Part shown: positions 45,437-56,800 of the stretch, one piece after another | Numbering within the stretch: position 1 is the first letter of the stretch | Layout of the letters: every line of letters starts with the position of its first letter | Made by a program: the position numbers and the translations under genes | Assembly (NCBI GenBank): GCA_963669155.1 | Contig: OZ022593.1 | Location: 14,906,758 to 14,970,757, forward strand | Length of the DNA stretch: 64,000 nt | Direction: 5' to 3' | From: Arbacia lixula | Taxonomy: Eukaryota; Echinodermata; Echinoidea; Arbacioida; Arbaciidae | Notes under the pieces: generated by a model | Database searches by the model: none | The model's input: the letters and a program-made list of their open reading frames with translations, nothing else | What the model was told of the DNA's origin: nothing

Positions 45437-45444
45437 ACACGTGT
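45437..45444. promoter_or_regulatory. Palindromic E-box/hypoxia-response-like site ACACGTGT
   Basis: Contains the HIF core ACGTG on both strands, just upstream of the inferred P4HA-A promoter. Vertebrate P4HA1 and P4HA2 are known HIF targets, so a functional site is plausible, but the motif is short and E-box proteins bind it too. Confidence 0.35.
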
Positions 45445-45870
45445 ACAATTTGTTGATACGGCGTAGTCTTTATTCAAGGCATCACCAAATATTTATAAAT
45501 TTCCTTGAGGTGAATTAGGCATTTATCTACTGTAGATCTACTCGCATTATATGAGTACTTTTATGCTTTATGTGACGTTCACATAGATATGTCAGCTTAA
45601 CGGGCAGGGCATAGTATGCTAGCTTTATATCACAAGTACAAACAAATTTTGGGATATCATGATATTGAGTATGGGTATGTAGAATACCACAATATGGGCC
45701 TAGAACTTTCCTGACCTAGACTTTCCATTCGAGCCTGTACGTCCTTCTACCTCGCATTTCCTGTCTTAGTCCTCATTGCACTTCCTGTATGGTGATTCTA
45801 TGAACATTTCTTGCTGACATACCTCCTTTCTAACAATGAGCTAAACATATTAGAGTCCATATATTGTTCA

Positions 45871-45871
<1 letters not shown>

Positions 45872-45935
<64 letters not shown>

Positions 45936-46046
45936 TCACAAGCTACATGTAGTAGATGTGAGCACCCACAAAAATAACACATACACACGCTCACAGACAT
46001 GCACACTCACAAACAAACATGCACGACAATGCACACATACACTTTT

Positions 46047-46099
<53 letters not shown>
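45872..46099. repeat. Two (CA)n microsatellite blocks
   Basis: (CA)n at about 45872-45930 and about 46050-46099, with CA-rich imperfect sequence between and after. Confidence 0.97.
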
Positions 46100-46104
<5 letters not shown>

Positions 46105-46229
46105 ACATAGGCCTACATATGCACAGATATGCAAATCAAGCACTCACAGATGTTCCCACCCACTCACACACACAACACACTCCATGATATCAATGTTATG
46201 TGAATTCCCCTGGAAATAAATCTGACTCT

Positions 46230-46445
46230 ATACAATAGACCGGTTTAAAAACATATTCAAAATTATCCCCGACAACCGGAAAATTGGCCCAAGGTTTGCC
46301 CGACATATCAACAACTATTGTATGCAAAGTGGATTCCAAGTACTGAAATACCATTGTTTGATACAGGTTAATGGAATAACTCGTTACTAGGCCCGGTGGG
46401 AAAATTCATCTATAAATTTGACTATATTAGTAAACCGGTCTATTG
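46230..46445. mobile_element. Non-autonomous DNA element with 15-bp perfect inverted ends
   Basis: The ends CAATAGACCGGTTTA and TAAACCGGTCTATTG are exact complements, about 215 bp apart. There is little inner symmetry, so this is a short deletion derivative rather than a simple hairpin. Confidence 0.75.
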
Positions 46446-46914
46446 CATCTGGCTCCTACAAACACCCTTCTTTGGAGAATATGACTCATTTCACTTACAG
46501 AATGCCCCAAAAGATGGTAAAATAGACCACATAGACACATGAAGTGTCTAAAACTGCCACAATAGTGCACTGTTTCCTTGTATTTTGAAGATTCCCCCCA
46601 TCTGTCTTACCTCTCACTCTCTTTCACCTGTATAATTGGATTTAAATTGTCCTTGCGTTTTTTTTGCATTCATCCCTTCCCCTCTTTCACACCTACACTA
46701 GCTAGCTTGGCTTTCAGACTTTTGTGCATATAATTTATTCAAACTCAAAGATAAGAGTTGGGTACTCACAAGCCTAGTCACTCTTTCATTTTCCTCTTTT
46801 CTCCCTAAGAACGAACTAAGAATTTAGTTTGCTTCAGCCAGACTGTTAAGTGAATATTGTAGTTATGAATTAAAAATGCTCAACAGCCTGGCAGCCAAGC
46901 TACACACACACACA

Positions 46915-46916
46915 AT

Positions 46917-46955
<39 letters not shown>

Positions 46956-46990
46956 TTCTCTCATTCTCTCTCTCTCTCTCTCTCTTTCTT
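46915..46990. repeat. (CT)n microsatellite
   Basis: Interrupted (CT)n directly after a short (AC)n run. Confidence 0.95.
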
Positions 46991-47167
46991 TATCAAACAT
47001 CCACTCACTCTCCAGATCCCTATAATGCCCCTCTTGCTCTCTTATTAACTCTTATTGCTAACTTAAAACCATCATGTGTTGCTTATTTCTTGATAAAGAG
47101 CGGTGAAACCCTAAACCTTCTTGCCTTCTTTGTTCATAGGCAGATTAATTTAATTTTCTATAGATCT

Positions 47168-47322
47168 GGGTCATCTTGCATGTAGGTTTTCAATTATTGT
47201 AACTTACCATCAATGTTATCTATCATAGCAACAGCCAATGAGCTCTTATTATTGCACTTATTGCCATGGAAGTTACCATTATTAGTTAGTTTATAATAAT
47301 TGAAAACCTATATGCAACATGG
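47168..47322. mobile_element. Fold-back MITE, 'X-box' family copy b
   Basis: Arms TTTTCAATTATTGTAAC and TAATAATTGAAAACCTA, ends TCTTGCATGTAGG and CTATATGCAACATGG. The centre contains TTGCCATGGAAGTTACC. Confidence 0.8.
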
Positions 47323-48569
47323 TTCCACTTTTATTTTAAATATATATATATATATTGTGCGTTATACTTTGGAGGGAGTATGTTCCATGCCTCTTATAAC
47401 AAACCTCAAATGCCATGGATACGAGTGGTCAAAAGTGCATGATCAATAATCATCATAGGACGATTCTGACATGATCACAGGTCATGCTCTCATTCGGTCT
47501 CAAGAACTACCATCATGAAATCAAACGAGACCTGTGTTCGCGGCAGAATGTTCCTGCAATGGTTACGTAAACTAAGATAATGCAAACTTAACTCCTTCTA
47601 ACCATTACCTGTAAATATCTTCCACTGACAAATCCTGAAACAAAATGATCCTACTCAACACATAGAAATTTATTTCAAAAGAGTTGTTTAATTATTGTTC
47701 TGATTATTGTCATAGTAACATAATGCAGAGATTGACAAAAATGAATTTAAGTAACAAAATACACTTCTCTTACGGACTCCTGATTTTGATGTCGTTAGAA
47801 TTAAATATTTTTTGAAACATTACTAGTTGAAAAGCATGTATGAATGAAATATGACATGATTTGATTTTTGTTTTTAAATGCACATTTTCTTCAAAACCTA
47901 ACAGGGGTATATTTACATGATAAGGACAAAATTTCATGAATCTATCTCACCAAATAAACATACTGCATTTATCCATTTGATTATTTTAAGTTTTTGCGAT
48001 GCATGTCAGGTTCCCATAGAAACATTGTATGGGATTACAGGATACACAATATAAAATGTAAGGACATTATCGATAGCCTACATTGCAATATCATGTAGCA
48101 TAATTCATTAAGTAGATCCTGTTGTAAATCTTAAAGTACTATAATTTCATAAAATCAAATAAACGTGTATTACTGAACATGATAAACTTGTATGTAACGT
48201 CACTAAACATAAAAGGTCTGCTTGCTATTCATAAGGACTGATATTCATAAAAAACGCTATTTATAACCTATAAGTTAACATGTCCGTATGCTTTATAAAT
48301 AGCAATCACTGATTTCCTATTCTGAATAATAGTCCATCATGTAATGGAAGTTACACTTTATGAATATCGGTCACTATGGATAGCGAGCTTTTCCCGAACT
48401 AGATACACAGTAAAGAGGGCATTTGTACATCTGGGCAGGTAAAAAAAGAAATCATATTATGACTGAGAAACAGATAAAGTTCTAATTATTGCTTACATGT
48501 ACGTAGAGCACCACGGAAGACTTGCATAAACTGGCAGTTCAAATTTACTATGTAACTATGGTAATAATA

Positions 48570-49080
48570 ATACTCAGATCTCTTGTCCACACTCTAGGCA
48601 TTTCATGAAGTCACAAAAAAAATACTGCAATAATACTCAGACAATCTTGCAAATAATGTAGCCATTTCATGTAGTCATTAAGTGGTAGCCTTATGATTGA
48701 AAAACAACTTTAAAAAATGGAAATAATCCAGCCATTTTACATTATCATTGATTAGGCTAATACATTAACTCTGGAGCAAATAATTTAGACATTTTACATA
48801 GTTATCAAATGCTAGACTTACACTCAGGAACTCTTGCATAATCTAGACATTTTACAAAGATCTAAAAATACTCAAGAATTTCTGCAAAATAGACATTGTA
48901 CTATTAAGTCACCAAATACTTGGCTAACACTTTGGAACTTAAAAAATAATTCAGCCATTTTGCATAGTCATCAAATACTAGACTAATATTCAATTTTTGC
49001 AAGCAATCTACACACTTTTCAAAATCACCAAATACTAAGCTAATACTTGGGTACACTTGAAAATATAGCCGTATCATGAA
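48570..49080. repeat. Decayed tandem array, period about 60 bp, eight or more copies
   Basis: A core of GCCATTTTRCATAGTCATCA plus AATACTAGACTAATAC recurs near 48597, 48660, 48731, 48789, 48845, 48892, 48953 and 49012 with heavy divergence. Confidence 0.75.
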
Positions 49081-49422
49081 AAGATTCAGGCATTTGTTTT
49101 GCACTAATAGCAATGAAATTGTAGATGAACACTCAATGACACTTTCAAATGAGATAATCCTTTTCTTACACTAAAATATAACATATTACAACAGAAATTG
49201 AGGGAGGGGGGCCGAGGGGAGGGGGATGATGGAGGGTAGGGAGTCACTGCAGTGGGCATTTTCTATGATAAATCTGACCCCTTCAGAAGATGCTGGAAAA
49301 AGGTATGTTCCCAACTTCACACAGAAGATATATGCTAGCAGTTTCCCATTGTAACCAGCAAAGCATTGAGAACAAAATCAATCAACTACACTTAAAGGAT
49401 TCAAATGTTTTTCACTGCTTCC

Positions 49423-49580
49423 CTAGACCCTGTTGCATATATCTTTAATTTGTTGTAACTTTCACATTAATGGTACCTACCATGGTAGCAGCCAATGGGC
49501 TTTCAGCTTTACTGATGTTGCTATGGCACTTACCATCAATGTTAAGTTACAATAAATGAAAACATATATGCAACATGGCC
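49423..49580. mobile_element. Fold-back MITE, 'X-box' family copy c
   Basis: Left end CCTGTTGCATATATC and right end ATATATGCAACATGGCC, with inner TTGTAACTTTCACATTAATG and complement. The centre has GTTGCTATGGCACT. Confidence 0.8.
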
Positions 49581-50600
49581 CAGATGTCAAGATACCATGA
49601 AAATGTCGCCAATAGAATTGTCATAATACAAAGGGCTTACAAACATTGCATGAGTTGTTAGATTCATAATTATGACAAGCAACGATAAAACTTGTTTCTG
49701 TGTGAGCCTACCTCAACCCTTTGTTCACTACACAAATCAATGCTCTATGGGATTTCTGTGTATTACTTGTGCGAGAATGCATCTTTGGCACACAGAGTTA
49801 ATTCAAACACTGAGTTCAGGATGTAACATCCGCTAAAGGTGTGCATTGTACAAGCAGGGTTAGAGTCAACTATGTAAGGAGTCACAAACCATCAATGACC
49901 CATATCCTAAATGGTGGTTTAACTTTAGTACACGTAACACATCTGGACTAACGTCCCTTACTCTTTTAACCCATTAAGTTAACCCACCATTGAGAATAAA
50001 GGCCAATCTGTTTAAATTATATACATTCCCTAACTTCATAGAAACCATATGGTTGAACAAAAAACTTAGCTCAGCGAATCCGTATCACTCAGCAATGTTT
50101 TTGTATTTTGTTTTAAAAAAAGAAAGTAAAACTTATCTTTTGGCTATATGTGGTTATGGTAGTGCTAAAAAACAAACTTGAAAAGGTGAACTCCCTTTTG
50201 AGTTGTATGGGCAATGGCAGTGCACTTTGTGATACTGTTCCCTTTTTTTTTATTTTTTTTTTTAGCAAAACTGTATGCAGCTATAAGAAAATGACTGCTG
50301 TGTCACATTTCAACAATTAGATGATTCAGCAATTTGTCATTTTTATAAATTTTTGTTCCAGAAATGCTTTGGCTTTTTTTTTTCATATCCCCAAACTTAG
50401 CAAAGGTTATGATAAAAACACTGCAGCTATTAACCTCTCTTGCTCAATTTCATATAATTTTAAACTTGTTTTGACAACCATGAGACCAACAAAAAAAAAA
50501 TGCATGAAATAAACACAAATACTTGGCACAGATTTGTCAGTACAAAATAAACTTTTCAATAAGTGAAAGCAAGCATGTTGGCTGGAAAGAGGACACTCCA

Positions 50601-50786
50601 GGGCCCGATCTTATAAAAAGTTACAACTGATCTGAATCAATCTCAAGACCAATCATTTAACTGTAATACTCTTATAAAGAGTAACAATTGATCTGAATCA
50701 ATCACAGGACCAATCATTTACCGGTAACTGTAATACACAAGAGTTACGATTGGCGATCCATCGCAAGTCTTTATAAGATGGGCCCA
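50601..50786. mobile_element. Fold-back MITE, TCTTATAAAG family
   Basis: Ends GGGCCCGATCTTATAAA and CTTTATAAGATGGGCCC. The interior holds a direct duplication of GATCTGAATCAATC...GACCAATCATTTA. It ends 40 bp from the P4HA-B stop codon, so it lies in that gene's 3'UTR. Confidence 0.8.
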
Positions 50787-50825
50787 GATGTCCTGACGAC
50801 ATCCTGATGTATGGGACCTACGTTG

Positions 50826-53800
50826 CTACTCAGTGGCGTCTAATCCACACTTTCGACGGAATTCCTGTCCCATTTCATGGATCCAGATGTTGGCAACTGT
50901 CGAGAGAAAAATACAAAAATAAATCAACTTCAGACTAGGACCCTGTAACATAAAACTTACCATTGATGGTAACTCGCTACCAATGGCAAATTCTAAGGAA
51001 ATCTTAAATTTCATTGGCTGTCAAAATGCTGTTACCATGGTAGTTACCATTGTTGGCCAAGTTAACATCAATGGTAGAACATGGTGAAAATCAGTTAGAA
51101 AATAATACCTGGGGTTCAGGATGATTAAAGGGTTACTAAATTAGAAAAATAAGTTCCTACTAATCTAAGTAAAATCATCCACTAAAAACGAATTTCACAT
51201 TTGTTTGCCGCAAAAAAGTATAATTTTGACGAAAATTTGAAAAAACGCACGCCTGAAAGAGGCTCTATTGTTTTGATTGGTATGGATTCCATTAGAGCGA
51301 GGTACATTTTTATTTCAAGAGGGGCACCTGTGCTATTGAAGGACACTATACTACCCGAAAAGGGGCACCCGTGCCACCCCTGATGAAAAGGCACTACTCT
51401 TATATCCGATTTCCACCTCAAGTGCCCAAACAATGTTACTGATGCAGTGTATCTCTTGCATTGCATTCAAAGCTAAGCATCATTCGTAAGGCTAAACAAT
51501 AATCATTGCAAGCATTTTTACAAATCAGTGTGTACTTTCAAGGAGCCACACTTTTGTTGTCAAGGATCACTTGATCATCTCTTAGAAAAGGGCACATTTC
51601 TCTCTGGTGATAGGGGCACTCTAAAGACTGGACACTATTTGGGGGCAGTAGGGATCCCCGGGGGGGGGGTCACTCACATACATTGGTGCTGCGGGGACGT
51701 GCCGCTTTGAAGACCCCCTTTTTGAGACCTCGATATCCGTTTTTTAGATCCGCTTTATCCTACGCATGGCGAAAATTCCGCGAAAGTTCCGCCTCCGTAG
51801 CCTCCCCACTGTGCCCCTCCCTCCGTTCCCCGCGTCCGCGGCTTGCGTGTAGCTTGCTACGCGTACGCTTCAACGTCAACCCGGCCGCCCGACCCGCCAG
51901 CCGAGCGAGCTGCAAGAAAACCCTGACGTAAACACAACGCGTCACATGTGCAGCGAGGATAGTTCTGTAGACCCTGTTTTTCACAATGCTGGTATATTTT
52001 TAGTTCCTAAGACCCCACATTTTACGCGGATTTTACCCTTGTAGTCAGTTCCTTAGACCCCCATTTCAGGGTTTCGTGAGGCACACCCCCATCAAAATAT
52101 AATTTGAGTGCCCCCCCGGGTAGGGATCGAGTCTTCCACCTACCCCACTTGGATCCTGAGAGCACTGGGCAGGCTGCATGTCTTGTGTCAAAGTTGCCTT
52201 GCCCATTCTTGAACAGGTTGTACCAGAATACAGCTGTGCCCTGCAAAAATGACAACATAATATTGTATGTACACTGAATTATAGGCTAGAAAAAAGTTGA
52301 TAAATGCAGCTTTTGAGAAAGAAATTACATTGGGCTTTACAACAGAATCTCTATATATACACACAGTTACAACCACCTTGCTCGGCATAGCAACATCTAA
52401 AATCATTTAATAAATGGACGAAGTACACATATATTTATTGATAAAATATAAATAGACCATAATACACTATTCAAATATTGCAGACATTGCAATTTTTTGT
52501 CATCCAGTTGATACTTAAATAATGCTGGTAATCATTTGCTGTGATTTCTAATGCTGTTTGCAAACCTTCCCATTTGCCTTGTGGGATTTTTTTTATAATA
52601 ATCATTGATGTATAAGGACTAACAATGGTACAAAACCATTTGGTTTATTCCGATTTTGTCTACAAGAACAATCTGGGGTTATGGTAAGGGCCGAGGTGCA
52701 GGTTTAGGGTAAAAGCTAAGGAGTATATATTTTGGTAAACTCAACATCAAAGTTTCTATGGTTGCCTCACATTCTTCTTGTAAATTTTATGATCGGACAA
52801 AATGAACCATTTAAACATTACCTTTGCTGGGAGCACCCTCGCTCCAACTTTTGGAAAAACAGTTGCTCCTCCTGCTTCTACGTCGCTCATCTAGGGATAG
52901 GAACAAATCCAAAAGTCTTAACAAGAGAACATACATGTGAGTCCTTTCTGTACCAAATGATAAACTGCTCTATGGGATTTGTGTGAATTACTGGCAGAAA
53001 CAATACACAGATGACACATAAAGAGTTAACTCAACACAGCTGCACACAATTCTAAAGGAGTTTATGAAAACAATCAGTATACTTTCAATTGAAACTACCT
53101 GTATTTGAATTGGATATTCTTTAACATTTAACAAATCCTTTGAATGGCCAGTACATAAGAATCACTGGTTGGCATCTCCTATACCTAAGTTTATACACAA
53201 ATGTTCTCTTAAAATCTGAGAAAAAACCCCTGAAACTTAAATGACAGAAAGAATTCCAAAAACACAAGGCCATGATTATACAAAACATACATGCCAACTT
53301 GCCCAGAGAAATTGAGATGAATATGTACATGTATAGAACCTTCTATGATATAACAAACTTATTAAATTGATTCATTATTTTGACATCATGCTAGTACAAT
53401 TCTTTAACTTCTTTCTCTGGTAATTATTAAGGCCTGATATTCTTTCCCAATTGCATATTAGTTTTAAGTTCAATCTAATAGTTTGAAAGGACAGCAGTAT
53501 CTCTTCCTTACTAGGAATACTGATACACATATACTGATAAAATCATGTACAAAAACAAGTGAAAACAAGTGAAAAGTTATCTCACTGGTTCATGGTAGAA
53601 TGTACAGCTGTGATCAATCATGCTTGGACTCTTTTATTACCATTGGTTTCAAGATGTGTTAGCAGGCCAAATGGAATTCCAATGCCTGGTAGGGTGGTCT
53701 CAATACTCTCAATAACTACTACCACTCCTCTGTGGATGGACAATACAGCATTTAACCCTTAGCATAGTGGAACCAAACAGTCCCTATAGATGTCCAGTTT

Positions 53801-56800
53801 AGGAATATAAGATAATTTAAGAGTCGTCTTGATTGTTCAGATACACAAGTTGCTTTACCTCTTTATGAAAATTCACACGTATCAAAAGGTACCACATCAT
53901 GGTTTACTAATCCATGAGCGAAGTACACATATACAAGGCAAGCAGTATTAGAACGTATATGAACCTCTAATGTTTTGAATATATCTGACAAATTCCTTGC
54001 CATTTTTTTTCCCTTTACATATTAAAACTGTAATTACACAGAAGTATAATTATCTAAAAAAATAAAGTGTAATATGATTGTACATCAATGCTTATTCAAA
54101 TGCTATTATACATGCATGCTTAAGATTTCATTTTGAGGATTCCATGTTGAGCTGGAGAAGTTCAAACCTTGAGTGAGATCCTGTGCTCAACACTGCGCGG
54201 AAGTGATGTAATGGTCCAAGAAGAAGAAGAAGAAAAAAGAGAAGAAAAAGGAAGACAGAAGAAGGAAAGAGGGGAAAAACAAGAAGGAAGAAGAAACAAC
54301 AGACAAGGAGGAAGAAGAAGAGGAAGAAAAGAAGAGGAAGAAGAAGGGGAAGAGGAAGAGGAAGAAGAAAAGGAAAGAAAAAGAGGAAGAGGAAGAAGGA
54401 AAGGAAAGAGAAAAAAGAAGAGGAAGAAGGACAGGAAAGAGGAAGAGGAAGAAGAGGAGGAAGAGGAAGAAGGAAATGAAAGGAAAGCGGAAGAGGAAGA
54501 GGAAGAGGAAGGACAGGAAAGAGGAAGAGGAAGAAGAGGAAGAGGAAGAAGGAAAGGAAAGCGGAAGAGGAAGAGGAAGAAGGACAGGAAAGAGGAAGAG
54601 GAAGAAGGAAAGGAAAGAGGAAGAGGGAAAAGAGGAGGGAGACAAAGATGAGGACAAAGAGATAGAGGAAGAAGCAGAGGAAGAAGCAGAGGAAGAAGAA
54701 GAGGAGGAAGAGGAAGAAAGAAAAGGAAGGAGACAAAGAGTATCTGCTTGAGAGATAATTGTCTAGGTACTTACATAGAAGAGTATCGTAGCGATTCTAT
54801 TCCTGGTCCCTAATGACTCAAAGGCCTTTGTCTCCTCGGCCTAAGGGATGTTGTTATGTTGCCAAGGAAGAGGGGGAGGGGGGGGGGGGGGGATAAGAGG
54901 GCAGGGAGAGAATGTGGGGGAGGCAGATGGGAAGCAAAGCAAGAGACAGGCTGGATATCAAATATAACAATGATGTCCACAAGCACAAAGGGTTAGTGAG
55001 TATTTTCCAGGCAGAGACCCTAATTAAGTTAGGCCTATATTCTTAACAGTGGCCAAAAAATGTGATGACATCCAATGATGTTGTCAACAGAATCATAAAA
55101 GTGAGCGGTTCCTGTCATATGCAGGAGCCTTTTCATGGACAAAATAATTGTTTGACAAAAAAGTACAGTTTACATAATTTGCACCTTGCAAATTTAGTGC
55201 AGACTTTTGTTGAACCAATGTTAGGGGTACAGACATCAGCGCCTGAATTTGAACGTGGAGACTACAGTATGTGTGGTCATAAAAGGTGGAAAGCACAATT
55301 ACTGTAGCAAGTCTGGCTAGTTTCAACATACCAGACCATGTTTTGAGTTTAAACATGGTCATGATTGGATCTGTGCCTGCATTCCTGCAGGACTGGTTAA
55401 CTAGTGATCTGTACATGGAAGAATGCACAATTACTAACCTTTGGTTTCTAGGCTGTGGAGTACATGGACACAACTAGTCTCTAAGCAATTACATGTAAGT
55501 CTGGGAAAACAGACTATAAAGCCCCTCTTCCCTGCTTGATCTCTCCTCACACAGGAACAGTATAGTGTAGTATAGTGTTTAGTCTTTATTGCCAGACTTA
55601 ATTATTTGCACACTAGTTGTGTGCAAACTGTGCATAGAATCTACTGCCTAGGACCTAGGCTTTTAATTCTTGGTAAGAAGTCACCAAAAAGTCAATTTCT
55701 CTCTCCCTAATCAGGCAGATCGGTAGGTGTACAGATAGCTATTATAGGCAGCATTTTGTAGAAGTAGTCTTACAGATGATCTTGCTCAGTCAAGGCACTA
55801 TTCTAGGGATGTTTTTGCAGCTGGTTGCCAATTTAGATTATAGTATTGTCATTTTACTGCAAACTGGTAGTTATAATATCTGTAGATTATAACTTCTCAT
55901 CTGTTGTATTCTCTCATTTCAATGTATTATCCTGTATCAGGGTCAAAGCACTACTGAATATGTAAAGCAATCCACTTGTATGAAGGATATGGGTCCTGTT
56001 GCATAAAACCATTGATGGTAACTGTGCTATCAATGGTAATTTCCATGGAAACCTTGAATTTGAATGGCAGTCAATCTGTATTCCCATACCATTGATGGCA
56101 GAGTTACCATTAATGGTAAGTTTTATGCAACTGGGCCATGGACAGAGAAAATTGCATTCTTCCATACACAAGTTCATAGTTCTGGTACTCAGTCCTCAGT
56201 GGGATCATTGAGATTGTGGATGAGGAGTTCAATTACAGTGTGCAAACATGGCAATTATACAGTGTTAGTACATTCTATCATTGTAATTTCAAATGCAACG
56301 TTAGTCAATCAATTCCAAGTCTATTTCTGCCATTCTTGCAACAAGAGCATCACCTGAAATCAAACTGAACAGATTAAACACACAAAATATTCACAAATCA
56401 AAAATGATTTTTTTTTCTTTCACCTCTAATATTTACAATCATTTTGAAGTGAGCGTATTCCTCCAGAAATCTGTGAGACACTTTCATCATTCAGTATTAT
56501 TTCACTTTCACAAAAAGTATTTCTTGTCAATTTTTTTTTTTAGCCAGATCATAACAGCTGTGCCTGTGGACATACTGGTACATGCATATGATTATAATAG
56601 TCTGCCTTCCAGGAACAAGGGCATTTACTTTATCACCACAATTTGTTATTCTTAATTTATTTTATGGAACATATTTTCCCACCTTTAAAGAGAAATAAAA
56701 CAAAATTCATTCCATGGGAATGATAATGAATGATAATGGTTTTATTTTGCATATCCTTGTTGATACTGATTATTAAAAAATGTTGCATTCAGTTAGAAAA

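Larger units (their letters stand above)
45445..50825. other. Intergenic region between P4HA-A promoter and P4HA-B stop
   Basis: No coding exon recognised on either strand. It is made of microsatellites, fold-back elements and a decayed tandem array, listed separately, in AT-rich sequence. The upper end must include the P4HA-B 3'UTR (minus strand); its polyA site could not be chosen. Confidence 0.6.

Noticed and set aside
45811-46219. Thr-His repeat frames
   Set aside because: Translation of (CA)n microsatellites.
51683-51984. GC-rich frames on both strands
   Set aside because: Inside the hAT-like element; CpG-rich DNA gives long open frames by chance and no transposase motif is seen.
54128-54751. 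Long Glu/Arg-rich (+) and Ser/Leu/Phe-rich (-) open frames
   Set aside because: Pure products of the polypurine repeat; open in several frames on both strands and flanked by intron of P4HA-B.
55093-55473. 126-codon minus-strand frame between P4HA-B exons
   Set aside because: No homology recognised, no suitable splice context; AT-rich intron with repeat-derived sequence.
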